The notes below the pieces were generated by a model. The model searched no databases and was not told the origin of the DNA. It saw only the letters and a program-made list of their open reading frames with translations. 64,000 nucleotides of DNA from positions 3,596,001 through 3,660,000 of the forward strand of contig NZ_CP183948.1 in assembly GCF_052056485.1 (NCBI RefSeq), read 5' to 3'. Position numbers and translations under genes: made by a program. Positions 52,235 through 60,308 of the stretch are shown here, one piece after another; position 1 is the stretch's first letter; each line of letters begins with the position of its first letter. Source of the DNA: Paenibacillus_AQ nitricinens (GTDB taxonomy: Bacteria; Bacillota; Bacilli; Paenibacillales; Paenibacillaceae).

Positions 52235-53170
52235 ATGAATATAGGCGTATTGGGAACTGGATTCGGAGCATATCATGCGCAGTTATGGACGGCAATGGAT
52301 CGAGTAGACAAAGTAATTATCTTTGGTCGGAACGAAGCTAAGCTGCAGAAGCTAAAACAAGCTTTAGGCGTTGAGATAACTACTCATATTGACGATATTA
52401 TGCTCGATTCCACCATCGATGTAATTGACATCTGTTTGCCCTCTAATTTACATAGGCAATATGCTGTCGATGCGCTTATGCATGGGAAACATGTATTCTG
52501 TGAGACACCCATTTGCTTCAACCTAGAAGATGCCCTTGCGATGAAAGAAGCCGAACAATTGTATGATTCGCGAATTCTCGTCAACCAGTTTATTAAATTC
52601 GATCCTGCGTTCAAATATCTTTATGAAACGACTCATAATGAGAAATATGGAAAGCTTTTATCTCTCACCTTAAAAAGAGAAACGCCTCCCTTGTGGGGTG
52701 ACCTCGGTCTACACGCTATCGCTACAAAGCTTATGATTCACGAATTGGATTTTGTGACCTGGATGCTGGGGTCTATAGAACCGAACTTCGTTTGGGGAAC
52801 TGATGGTGGTAAAAGTGATCAAGCCATAGTACGCGCTGTTTTTCAACAATCTAATAGGTACGCAGAGATCATTGTGTCTTCACAGATGCCGGCCACTTAT
52901 CCTTTTTCGGTAGGTTATGAGGCATATTTTGAACAGGGTAAACTTGTCTATCAAGAGAGTGACAACATGAATGGAGCTGTTGAAAGCTCATTAATTGAAT
53001 ATACCGCTGCAGGTAAACTAGATCTTTTGTTAGAACCAGCCAATCCCTATCAAAAAAGTTTGGAGTATGCACTCCAATGTCTAATCGAGGATAGTTCATC
53101 AATAATTGAGTTAGATAATGCCATACAAGCTATAGAACTAGCTATTTGTATTGAAAAAAAGCTTGTATAA
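52235..53170 (+). CDS. Gfo/Idh/MocA family oxidoreductase
   Basis: 311 residues. N-terminal NAD(P) Rossmann motif IGVLGTGFGAYHAQ, then DVIDICLPSNLHRQYAVDAL and the conserved GKHVFCETPICFNLEDAL with the EKP-like Lys position replaced by Thr/Pro (CETPI). The C-terminal beta-sheet domain is present. AAAGGAGCTGATACAC precedes the ATG at 52235. The change at the usual catalytic Lys of EKP makes activity uncertain. Substrate unknown. Confidence 0.85.
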   Translation: MNIGVLGTGFGAYHAQLWTAMDRVDKVIIFGRNEAKLQKLKQALGVEITTHIDDIMLDSTIDVIDICLPSNLHRQYAVDALMHGKHVFCETPICFNLEDALAMKEAEQLYDSRILVNQFIKFDPAFKYLYETTHNEKYGKLLSLTLKRETPPLWGDLGLHAIATKLMIHELDFVTWMLGSIEPNFVWGTDGGKSDQAIVRAVFQQSNRYAEIIVSSQMPATYPFSVGYEAYFEQGKLVYQESDNMNGAVESSLIEYTAAGKLDLLLEPANPYQKSLEYALQCLIEDSSSIIELDNAIQAIELAICIEKKLV

Positions 53171-53275
53171 ATGTATGAGGAAGTGTAGTACCCTTTTTCG
53201 AGGGGTTTTGTTAATAGGGTGATTATGTGTTGCAGTATAGATGTATAGTGCATAAGGTATGATCAGGATTTTGAT

Positions 53276-53307
53276 TTTTCTATTGTGAATTTTTCATATG
53301 TTGAAAT
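53276..53307 (+). repeat. 32-bp direct repeat, copy 1
   Basis: TTTTCTATTGTGAATTTTTC followed by ATATGTTGAAAT; an exact 32-base match to copy 2 at 56974-57005, same orientation. Imperfect inner symmetry: TTTC near the left end and GAAA near the right, with TGAA and TTCA in the middle. Intergenic, 106 bases past the Gfo/Idh gene. Confidence 0.85.
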
Positions 53308-53373
53308 CACAGAATTATATTTATAAGTACGCACTCTCTGAACTTATAATGATTGCTATCAGAGATAAGAATT

Positions 53374-53401
53374 AGTTAACATAATCATACTTATGTTAAC
53401 T
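53374..53401. repeat. dif-like Xer site (AGTTAACATAA, centre TCATAC, TTATGTTAACT)
   Basis: Fully symmetric 11-base arms with a 6-base centre; the symmetry continues to 16 bases per arm (53369-53406). Intergenic between the convergent Gfo/Idh and flavodoxin genes. A terminator role is possible, because the hairpin is perfect, but no T run follows. Confidence 0.65.
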
Positions 53402-53431
53402 AATTCTAGGGAGTCTATTTTCCACACTCAT

Positions 53432-53911
53432 TCACCGCTTCATTATCGCAAGTGCAAAACGCTCTATCGTCTCTTTCGATAATCCATTTACACTCTTGTT
53501 TTTCCCTTTTACCACTCGCAGAACCATTCGATCTAATACAGTCATCTTCTCTTCGTAAATCTCATCTCCGAACACTTCTTTTGTAACTGATTGGTTATAC
53601 AACCCCTCTGGAAATGAAGATTTCAATTCCTGTGTGGCTTGCTCCCCCTTCGCTCCTGCACAAATAAACAATCCAACGCGCTTCTTACCTAATTCATTTT
53701 GATATTTTGAAGCAAATTCCATCATTTGTTTTTGTATTTTCCCAAAATAAATAGATCCACCTAAGATGACAATATCATATGGCTCTAGTGTAGGTTCTTT
53801 GGCATGCATTAAATTAACTACTTCAGTCTCATCGCCCAACTGATGTTTCAATAAATAGGCAGCTTTCTCTGTACAACCATATTTAGAAGTATACACAATG
53901 ATAGTCTTCAT
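53432..53911 (-). CDS. Flavodoxin-domain protein (HemG-like)
   Basis: 159 residues. The N-terminus MKTIIVYTSKYGCTEKAAYLL is the FMN phosphate loop of flavodoxins; then LEPYDIVILGGSIYFGKIQKQM and RVGLFICAGAKG fit the flavodoxin_5/menaquinone-dependent protoporphyrinogen oxidase group. ATG at 53911 after GGGAGGTAGCG. It lies 32 bases after the TetR gene and is probably controlled by it. Role in heme or redox metabolism is a guess. Confidence 0.82.
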   Translation of the reverse strand: MKTIIVYTSKYGCTEKAAYLLKHQLGDETEVVNLMHAKEPTLEPYDIVILGGSIYFGKIQKQMMEFASKYQNELGKKRVGLFICAGAKGEQATQELKSSFPEGLYNQSVTKEVFGDEIYEEKMTVLDRMVLRVVKGKNKSVNGLSKETIERFALAIMKR

Positions 53912-53943
53912 TCTAATCGCTACCTCCCTACTCTCTGATCTTC

Positions 53944-54591
53944 CTACTGTGTTAAAGGCTCATGTATATCCCTGATTGCTATTGAAACCATTGAATTCAA
54001 ATAACAAGAAATCAGTGCTTCGACCTGTTCTTCAGGCAAATCCTTTTCCACAATCAAACGCATAATTAATCCGAACGCAGCGCTCCATATCACTTGAGCA
54101 GTAAGCTCTATTGAAGAGTCTTTATGGAGTTCTTTCGATTCGAACCTAGATAGACATTGACAGAGCATACCAATCGCTTTACGCTCCTGTGCAGCTCCCT
54201 TAAATAAAACAGCTGTGTAACTAAGGACAGCCGGTGTATCGTTCAGCATTACATTACGGTATTCTACACTTGTGGACAGGGTCATCCTGATCCATTGCTC
54301 AAGTGATTGTCTCAAAAGCATCTCTGGTGGCAGCTCATGCTCTGCCTTTCGTTGTACAGACTGAAGCCCTTCAACCATATCTGTATATTTCTGTTGCAAA
54401 TATCTCACTACAATTTCATCTTTCCCCTGAAAGTAATGATAAATAATTCCTGGAGAATACTCGATTCTCTCTGCAATTTTGCGGATGGATAGTTTGTCAA
54501 TACCCTCCTCAGATATCAACGAAGCCGCAGCCTGTAATATCCTTTTCTTCATTTCCTCACGATCACGCAATTGCCGTTGTTCTTTAGTCAT
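53944..54591 (-). CDS. TetR/AcrR family regulator
   Basis: 215 residues. N-terminal HTH (MKKRILQAAASLISEEGIDKLSIRKIAERIEYSPGIIYHYFQGKDEIVVRYL), then a helical ligand domain with a C-terminal half of the TetR_C_13/WHG type. ATG at 54591 after AAGGAGACGTCAAG. It is transcribed ahead of the flavodoxin gene and likely represses this two-gene operon. Confidence 0.88.
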   Translation of the reverse strand: MTKEQRQLRDREEMKKRILQAAASLISEEGIDKLSIRKIAERIEYSPGIIYHYFQGKDEIVVRYLQQKYTDMVEGLQSVQRKAEHELPPEMLLRQSLEQWIRMTLSTSVEYRNVMLNDTPAVLSYTAVLFKGAAQERKAIGMLCQCLSRFESKELHKDSSIELTAQVIWSAAFGLIMRLIVEKDLPEEQVEALISCYLNSMVSIAIRDIHEPLTQ

Positions 54592-54720
54592 CTTGACGTC
54601 TCCTTATAATTTGAACATCGTTTAATCATTGAACACTGTAAATATATTATGGTATACAGTTATTTTCTATATAGTAAGTCACATGCAAATCCTCCACCCT
54701 TTAATCACATACACAGGCAT

Positions 54721-54752
54721 AAAAAAATCCGCCAGTCTAAATCGACTGGCGG
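54721..54752 (-). terminator. Terminator after the YjcZ-type gene
   Basis: Perfect CCGCCAGTC/GACTGGCGG arms with a 6-base loop and seven T on the minus strand. Confidence 0.9.
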
Positions 54753-54777
54753 AACCCTTATTCATGAAGTTAAAGGA

Positions 54778-54879
54778 TTACAGACAAAGAGTTTTTGTGA
54801 TGATAACCAACAGGATAAACAGAACCAAGATAGCTCCTGTGTTAGTAAATCCACCGTATCCTCCTGCGAATTCGCCCAT
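54778..54879 (-). CDS. YjcZ-type sporulation microprotein (33 residues)
   Basis: Read directly on the minus strand: MGEFAGGYGGFTNTGAILVL, then FILLVIITKTLCL. A Gly/Tyr-rich head followed by one hydrophobic helix is the YjcZ/YtrI-type pattern. AAGGAGGAGTTAAA before the ATG at 54879, and an own terminator. Such proteins are membrane microproteins of sporulating cells with no known activity. It lies in the 1.6 kb module between two dif-like sites. Confidence 0.85.
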   Translation of the reverse strand: MGEFAGGYGGFTNTGAILVLFILLVIITKTLCL

Positions 54880-54955
54880 TTTAACTCCTCCTTTGTAATT
54901 GAGTACATCATAAGATATGCTAGATCCCCATCTCTGCTTGGGTATTTTGAACAAA

Positions 54956-54991
54956 AATAACCCAACAATCCCGTTGAGGTTGTGGGTTATT
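54956..54991. terminator. Stem-loop AATAACCC/GGGTTATT
   Basis: AATAACCC, one bulged A, ACA pair with TGTGGGTTATT. It lies upstream of the YjcZ gene and just before the dif-like site. Confidence 0.5.
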
Positions 54992-54998
54992 CATTATA

Positions 54999-55026
54999 AG
55001 TTAACATAATATTTATTATGTAAACA
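54999..55026. repeat. dif-like Xer site (AGTTAACATAA, centre TATTTA, TTATGTAAACA)
   Basis: 11-6-11 architecture; left arm identical to that of the site at 53374, right arm one base from the Bacillus subtilis XerD arm as I recall it. Between the YjcZ and GNAT genes. Confidence 0.65.
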
Positions 55027-55098
55027 AAATATATGTACATCTCTTGAACGGTAAAATAAGCATTGATTTTTGATGACTACAATATCGCTATTTCCCAT

Positions 55099-55608
55099 TC
55101 AAATATTAACCCTATTATTATTTAATGTATTGAAGTATTGACTCGGATTTCCTTGAGGCGGGTTAAACCGCTCTTTAAATTCTCCATTGGTGTACTCTCC
55201 AATCACTCTATGCCAGAAATTACGGGCAGGCGTATTCGCGCGTACCTGTGACACCTTCCAGTCGCCTGGGTACATATCAAATAATTTATGCGCGGCCCAG
55301 GTCCCCACACCGCTCCGTCGATATTTTTGCATTACAAAAAACTCAGTCATATAAAACTGTCCTTCGGGATTACGCAACAACCGTTCTACAAGTGCAAAAC
55401 CAGCAATATGCCCGTCCACTTTGAACAAATAAGCGAACTTATTGTTGCCACTACTCCAAAAAGATTCTAGTCCCGGATACGAAGGATATATCCCATCTTG
55501 GTCTACATCAAGCTCCAAATAACGGGTGAAATCATATAGGTAAAACTGCATTAATTTGCTTATCGTCTGTTTCCGCTCTCTGGGAACCAGCTCCATTCCA
55601 AGTTCCAT
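55099..55608 (-). CDS. GNAT N-acetyltransferase
   Basis: 169 residues. GIYPSYPGLESFW, then FALVERLLRN and the acetyl-CoA motif FFVMQKYRRSGVGTWAAHKLFDMYPGDW (RRSGVG loop) define the family. The ATG at 55608 is preferred since GAGGTGCAC precedes it; a frame start at 55626 lacks a ribosome site. Target unknown. Lone gene divergent from xerS. Confidence 0.82.
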   Translation of the reverse strand: MELGMELVPRERKQTISKLMQFYLYDFTRYLELDVDQDGIYPSYPGLESFWSSGNNKFAYLFKVDGHIAGFALVERLLRNPEGQFYMTEFFVMQKYRRSGVGTWAAHKLFDMYPGDWKVSQVRANTPARNFWHRVIGEYTNGEFKERFNPPQGNPSQYFNTLNNNRVNI

Positions 55609-55772
55609 TAGGTGCACCTCTGACATTTATGTTTACTACACATCATATAACTTAGTTGATTCAGGAGCAAGGTCATCGCTTGTGATTAGCTTTGATCTAA
55701 GCCTATTGGAGAACAAAACATGATAAGATAGAAGGAAGAAATGATAAGAAAACTATGGAAAAGGTGAATCAC

Positions 55773-56855
55773 ATGAGCGTTCAAAAGAACGATGACCGTA
55801 AAAAACTGGATCTAAAGCTACCTCTCATGCCTTGGTTCGTTCAGCAGTTTATTGACTATAAGCGACCTGATCTATCCCCATCCACCCTTCTGGAGTATAT
55901 TCGGGACTATGAGTCCTTTTTCGGATGGCTGCGTGCTGAAGGTCTCTCACAGGCCAGCTCCAACACAGAGATCACATTGCTTGAATTAGAAACCCTGCAT
56001 ATGGATAGTATTGTTGGATACCGCCTGCACCTCACTACCCGAGCTGAGGGAACCAATACACGTGTAACCGTGTCCCGTAAGCTGTCCGCATTACGCTCTT
56101 TATTTCATTATTTAAGTCAGATCGCTGAGGACGAGAACTTCTATCCATTGCTTAAGCGTAACATTATGGCCAAGGTTGAAGTAAAACGAACGCATAAACC
56201 TAAGGACACTGCTGCTAAATTAAAGGGCAAGATTCTAGAGGATGAGGAACTGCTGGAATTCGTGGGGTACATTTTCGAAGGATATGGACGAGATGTTGAA
56301 GGTAACAAGCAGGCCTTTTACTCCTTTCAATTAAATCGTGAACGCGATGCCTGTATTGCCAGCTTAATTCTGAATTCTGGTCTTCGTGTATCCGAAGTAG
56401 TCAATCTAAACGTGGATGATCTGGATGTTAACAACAAGCTGATTTATGTCACCCGAAAAGGGAACAATGATGAAACCTTCAAAACCCCTGTTTATTTTCG
56501 AGAACAAGCTAAAGATGATTTAGCTCTTTATTTAAGCCTTCGTCAATCCCGTTATAAAACACCAAAGAGGGAAAAAGCTTTATTTATCGCTTTGCCCAAT
56601 GGACGGCAAGAAGGCAAACGCATGACCAAAAGAGCCATTCAAGAAATGATCATTAAATATGCAAAACGCTTTGGTAAGCCCTATCTAACGGTACATAAGC
56701 TTCGTCACTCTTTTGCAACAGACTATTACCTGCAAAACGATATTTATAAAACGAAAGAACAGCTCGGGCATGCTTCGACAGAAACAACCGAGATCTATGC
56801 TCATCTCACGGACAAAACGATGTCTGAGGCGATTGAACGCCGTTTGGATAGTTGA
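55773..56855 (+). CDS. xerS: XerS-type tyrosine recombinase
   Basis: 360 residues. SAM-like N-terminal domain (LMPWFVQQFIDYKRPDLSPSTLLEYIRDYESFFGWL), then a catalytic domain with Arg in NSGLRVSEVVNLN, HKLRHSFATDYY, LGHASTETTEIYAHL with the Tyr. The long internal segment and PDLSPSTL head fit XerS, the single-recombinase system of streptococci, rather than XerC/D. The ATG at 55773 follows AAAAGGTGAATCAC. A 32-bp repeat lies 118 bases downstream, and dif for XerS is known to lie beside the gene in lactic acid bacteria. Confidence 0.88.
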   Translation: MSVQKNDDRKKLDLKLPLMPWFVQQFIDYKRPDLSPSTLLEYIRDYESFFGWLRAEGLSQASSNTEITLLELETLHMDSIVGYRLHLTTRAEGTNTRVTVSRKLSALRSLFHYLSQIAEDENFYPLLKRNIMAKVEVKRTHKPKDTAAKLKGKILEDEELLEFVGYIFEGYGRDVEGNKQAFYSFQLNRERDACIASLILNSGLRVSEVVNLNVDDLDVNNKLIYVTRKGNNDETFKTPVYFREQAKDDLALYLSLRQSRYKTPKREKALFIALPNGRQEGKRMTKRAIQEMIIKYAKRFGKPYLTVHKLRHSFATDYYLQNDIYKTKEQLGHASTETTEIYAHLTDKTMSEAIERRLDS

Positions 56856-56869
56856 TTTTTTTTGCAAAA

Positions 56870-56916
56870 AGCCGGCCATACCCTATCCGAATTTTATGGA
56901 AAAGGTGTGGCCGGCT
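56870..56916 (+). terminator. Terminator after xerS
   Basis: AGCCGGCCA/TGGCCGGCT arms, then TCTCTTTTTAC. Confidence 0.85.
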
Positions 56917-56973
56917 CTCTTTTTACATGGTTTAGAAAGACTGATCAGAGTAGCATTATGTTGAATTATTGGC

Positions 56974-57005
56974 TTTTCTATTGTGAATTTTTCATATGTT
57001 GAAAT
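56974..57005 (+). repeat. 32-bp direct repeat, copy 2
   Basis: Exact match of the repeat at 53276-53307. It lies in the gap between xerS and moeA. Confidence 0.85.
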
Positions 57006-57087
57006 GTTATAAATAATATCGCTGGCATATTAGATAATTAGCTACTCCCGTCCAATTGTTAATATCATAGAGCATTTTACCTTTATC

Positions 57088-58350
57088 CTATCCGCGTATT
57101 TCTCCCGGAAGCTTGATAATAGTCACTTTAGCACCCTCAGATAAGCCTCGTTCCTCTGGTGGAACAACAATCAGACAATCACTATCCTTGATCGTGACCA
57201 TCACGGAAGATTCGTCTATCGCTGCTGGAATGGCATAAAGGCTGCCTTCACGGATCTCTAATCGCGCTCTAACAAATCGGGTAAAGTCATTCACTCTGTT
57301 ATAATCTGCACCGAGTGTGGCGCTCCATTCTGGTAAGAAAGGCTGTGATGCACACTGCATTAATCTGATAACCGGACGTGCGAACAATTGAAAACCAACG
57401 AAACAAGCACCTGGATTACCTGATAGAGCTAACAGCAGCTTACCGCCTCTAACAGCAGCAGTGGTTACACTCCCCGGACGCATCGTCACTTTGTTAAATA
57501 GCATATCTCCACTCTGTTCACGAACCAAATCGCCCATAATATCATAATCTCCTACCGATACTCCACCCGTAGTGATTACAAAATCATAGGTTTCCAGCGC
57601 CATCTGTACTTTACTTCGAGCCAGCTCCAGATCATCCACAATAGATCCCAGCATCACGGGCTCACCACCTGCCTCCTTGACTAAAGCTTCAAGCATGGGT
57701 GAGTTGCTGTTTCGAATTTTGCCAGGCTGTAGTGGTTCATGTACCTCTAGCAGCTCTGTTCCTGTCGCAAAGATAGCTACCTTAGGCCGACGATAGACTT
57801 TCACTGTATGTATGCCAAACGCTGCCAGAACAGCTATATCCCCCGCAGAGATTAATCGCCCCGCTGGCAGCACTAGCTCACCAGAGCTTAACTCCAGCCC
57901 CATCGTTGTGATATTAGACTTCGCTTCCTGCTTCTTTCGAATACCTACGTAAGTCTTTCCTTCCTCCTCACGTGTCTCCGTTACTTCCAGCATAACTACA
58001 GTATCTGCCCCTGATGGCACTTGTGCTCCAGTCATTATCCTTGCTGCTGTTCCCGAAGTTATGTCTACCGATGCCACAGCGCCACATGGAATATTGTCTA
58101 CCATTTCTAACCATACGACTTGTCCATTTACACAGTGATTTGTATCTGCTGCAATAATTGCATATCCATCCATGCTAGAGCGGTTAAACGCGGGAAAAGG
58201 ATGTGGCGCAATCACTTCCTCGGCCAAATAACGTCCACAGACCTCATTCAATGAGACCTCCTGTGACTCTAGCGGATTAGCAAATTTGATTATTTTGGCC
58301 TGTGCCTCTTTTACTTGAAGCGCTGTTCTCCGAAATTTATGATCCTTCAT
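57088..58350 (-). CDS. moeA: Molybdopterin molybdenumtransferase MoeA
   Basis: Inserts molybdate into molybdopterin. 420 residues. N-terminal AHPFPAFNRSSMDGYAI is the MoeA hallmark; VVTTGGVSVGDYDIMG-like TGGVSVGDYD and KVTMRPGSVTTAA, LSGNPGACFVGF follow. C-terminal domain IV is present to the end. ATG at 58350 after CGGAGGTAAGGT. Lone moco gene here; the partner genes lie elsewhere. Confidence 0.95.
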   Translation of the reverse strand: MKDHKFRRTALQVKEAQAKIIKFANPLESQEVSLNEVCGRYLAEEVIAPHPFPAFNRSSMDGYAIIAADTNHCVNGQVVWLEMVDNIPCGAVASVDITSGTAARIMTGAQVPSGADTVVMLEVTETREEEGKTYVGIRKKQEAKSNITTMGLELSSGELVLPAGRLISAGDIAVLAAFGIHTVKVYRRPKVAIFATGTELLEVHEPLQPGKIRNSNSPMLEALVKEAGGEPVMLGSIVDDLELARSKVQMALETYDFVITTGGVSVGDYDIMGDLVREQSGDMLFNKVTMRPGSVTTAAVRGGKLLLALSGNPGACFVGFQLFARPVIRLMQCASQPFLPEWSATLGADYNRVNDFTRFVRARLEIREGSLYAIPAAIDESSVMVTIKDSDCLIVVPPEERGLSEGAKVTIIKLPGEIRG

Positions 58351-58476
58351 ACCTTACCTCCGCTCTAAATCATCCGTTTTTGCAGTACAATAGGTACTAT
58401 TTTAACATGAGCCAACCAGAAGTAAAATGAATAGCAGAACTGCAAAATCCTTTATCTATTTCATCACAAAGTTGTA

Positions 58477-58507
58477 CAAAAAAAGATGCGGTCATAAGAC
58501 CACATCT
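58477..58507 (-). terminator. Terminator after the DUF4178 gene
   Basis: AGATGTGGTC/GACCGCATCT arms with a 4-base loop and seven T on the minus strand. Confidence 0.85.
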
Positions 58508-58521
58508 CCTACAACTCAATT

Positions 58522-59028
58522 CTAGGATGCTCTGATAACCTTCACATCTCCAGGAATTACTTTTTCTCCTTCATAAAGCATAAAGCGTCCATGTTGCCAT
58601 TCCACACGCAGGAGTCTAGAGTCATCTGACTGATATTGCCACACATGCTGCTCTCCGCCATTCATAAAAGGGGTTTGACCAGCGACAGCGACATATCCGT
58701 CATATTCTTCCTCCAGAAAATAAGTATAATCGTCCAGTTCAAGTGTTGTTGGAACTTCAGCAGGATTATCTAATCGCCCATCGATTGGTTTATACAAACC
58801 ATATTGCAGCTGTTCCCGCTCCTCAATATGCAAATAGGCAATTTGACTACCATCTCTTAATGTCAGTACTACCGCATTTCGTCCACGATTATGGGTCCTG
58901 CCGGTTACCTCGTAGGTAACGAGCGATACTTCACAGATGTCTCCGGGAGACAAATTAAGCATACTTTTCTGAACTTCCTGAGCCGCTGGTTTGGAGAAAA
59001 GATTACCTATACGTTTCCATATACTCAA
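58522..59028 (-). CDS. DUF4178-type protein in a PspA-associated cluster
   Basis: 168 residues, soluble. Start chosen as the TTG at 59028 (MSIWKRIGNLFSKPAA) because GGGGGA precedes it and the gene then begins 14 bases after the DUF350 stop; the ORF is open upstream inside DUF350. LSPGDICEVSLVTYEVTGRTHN and YTYFLEEEYDGYVAVAGQT fit DUF4178. The family often accompanies PspA and DUF350 proteins. Function unknown. Confidence 0.7.
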   Translation of the reverse strand: MSIWKRIGNLFSKPAAQEVQKSMLNLSPGDICEVSLVTYEVTGRTHNRGRNAVVLTLRDGSQIAYLHIEEREQLQYGLYKPIDGRLDNPAEVPTTLELDDYTYFLEEEYDGYVAVAGQTPFMNGGEQHVWQYQSDDSRLLRVEWQHGRFMLYEGEKVIPGDVKVIRAS

Positions 59029-59042
59029 CTTGATCGTTCCCC

Positions 59043-59447
59043 CTACATAAATGCAGAAATAATTAAAGCTCCCGTAATTTGCAGTGAGCCTGATAATAAG
59101 CCGTACCCGATTTTGCCAAGCTGTGTACCATGATCCAGATCCAGATTCCCCCATTTAGCCAAGAGGAGACGGACCGTTCTTTCCAATATAAGCAAAAGAA
59201 AAAAAGATACAATCGAGATCAGCAAAGCATCTGGCAGACTGTTAGAAGCAGCTATCGATGATGATAAAATGAATGCCTGTGCCAATAGCTTCATTACAAA
59301 ACGTGTAGTAACTGCCATATTTCCAGCCTTTAACTCTTCTAAATCATTGTATCGAGTGAAAAGTGAATCTACGAACATCAGCACAAACAGCAACACCGCG
59401 CCGCTCACTGTCCACACGACCATGGACACCAGGATATGGAAATCCAT
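59043..59447 (-). CDS. DUF350-type membrane protein
   Basis: 134 residues with four hydrophobic segments (LVSMVVWTVSGAVLLFVLMF at the start, ALLISIVSFFLLLIL in the middle, IGYGLLSGSLQITGALIISAF at the end). This is the YjfL/DUF350 pattern. ATG at 59447 after GGGGGCTATAG. Upstream of the DUF4178 gene and downstream of pspA. Membrane partner of the PspA-type system, inferred from context. Confidence 0.8.
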   Translation of the reverse strand: MDFHILVSMVVWTVSGAVLLFVLMFVDSLFTRYNDLEELKAGNMAVTTRFVMKLLAQAFILSSSIAASNSLPDALLISIVSFFLLLILERTVRLLLAKWGNLDLDHGTQLGKIGYGLLSGSLQITGALIISAFM

Positions 59448-59497
59448 TCTATAGCCCCCGCTTATTCATTTTGCATGCTGTCATAAGCATAGATAAA

Positions 59498-59532
59498 GCG
59501 AAGAGGAAACGATAGTCCTGTCTCCCCTTCGC
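59498..59532 (-). terminator. Terminator between pspA and the DUF350 gene
   Basis: GCGAAGGGGA/TCCTCTTCGC arms with a loop of about 15 bases. It may limit read-through between the two genes. Confidence 0.6.
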
Positions 59533-59569
59533 CTGTGAACATCAGCCGTGAAACGGCTAAGATCAAATG

Positions 59570-60238
59570 TTATTGCTTCTCGTATTGTTTCATCAGAGCA
59601 GCCAATTCATCTTCTACTGCTTGATCTTTGTTCAACTTCTCGAACTCATCATCAAGTGATTTGTTGCCCGAGCTCATCTCGTTGCTGGCTTCGGCTTGAG
59701 CTTCTGCTTGCAGCATTTTTTCTTCCATACGTTTCAGTCCAGCAGATGCGGAATCAGAGCTGAAGCCGCTCATCGCTTTATTAATTTCAGTTTGGGCTTT
59801 GGCAGCATTATAACGTGCAACTAAGGTTTCACGTTTGTTCTTCATTTGTGTGAGCTGCTTACGCATCTCGTCAAGTTTGCCGCGAAGATTATCCGCAGAT
59901 GCTTTGTTCTGGTCGAAGCTAGCTTTGTATTCTACCAGTTTAGCTTCAGCAGACTTTTTCTCTTCCAGAGCTCGGCGAGCAAGGTCAACATTACCAGCTT
60001 GAGCTGCAGCATGTGCCTGTTGCGTACGTTTGTTAACAAGCGCTTCCTGCTCTTCATACAGCTGCTTGAACTTCTTCTCAATAGCGATTTGAGCCGCTAC
60101 CGCTTTTTCTGCATCTTCCAAATCTTCGGTCATATCACGAATGTACTGATCCGTCATTTTAATCGGGTCTTCTGCTTTGTCAATAATCGCATTCACGTTA
60201 GACATTGTTAAATCGCGCAATCTTTTAAATATAGACAT
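59570..60238 (-). CDS. pspA: PspA/IM30 family phage-shock protein
   Basis: 222 residues, almost all helical coiled coil. N-terminal helix MSIFKRLRDLTMSNVNAIIDKAEDPIKMTDQYIRDM binds membranes in this ESCRT-III-like family; SAGLKRMEEKMLQAEAQAEA lies near the C-terminus. ATG at 60238 after TTGGAGGAATG. It stabilises damaged membranes and is first of a probable pspA-DUF350-DUF4178 group. Confidence 0.92.
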   Translation of the reverse strand: MSIFKRLRDLTMSNVNAIIDKAEDPIKMTDQYIRDMTEDLEDAEKAVAAQIAIEKKFKQLYEEQEALVNKRTQQAHAAAQAGNVDLARRALEEKKSAEAKLVEYKASFDQNKASADNLRGKLDEMRKQLTQMKNKRETLVARYNAAKAQTEINKAMSGFSSDSASAGLKRMEEKMLQAEAQAEASNEMSSGNKSLDDEFEKLNKDQAVEDELAALMKQYEKQ

Positions 60239-60308
60239 GGTTTCATTCCTCCAAAAGATAATTTAAAAACTCACTTGATATCTTTTACGCAGAATTGCCA
60301 ATTCCGTT

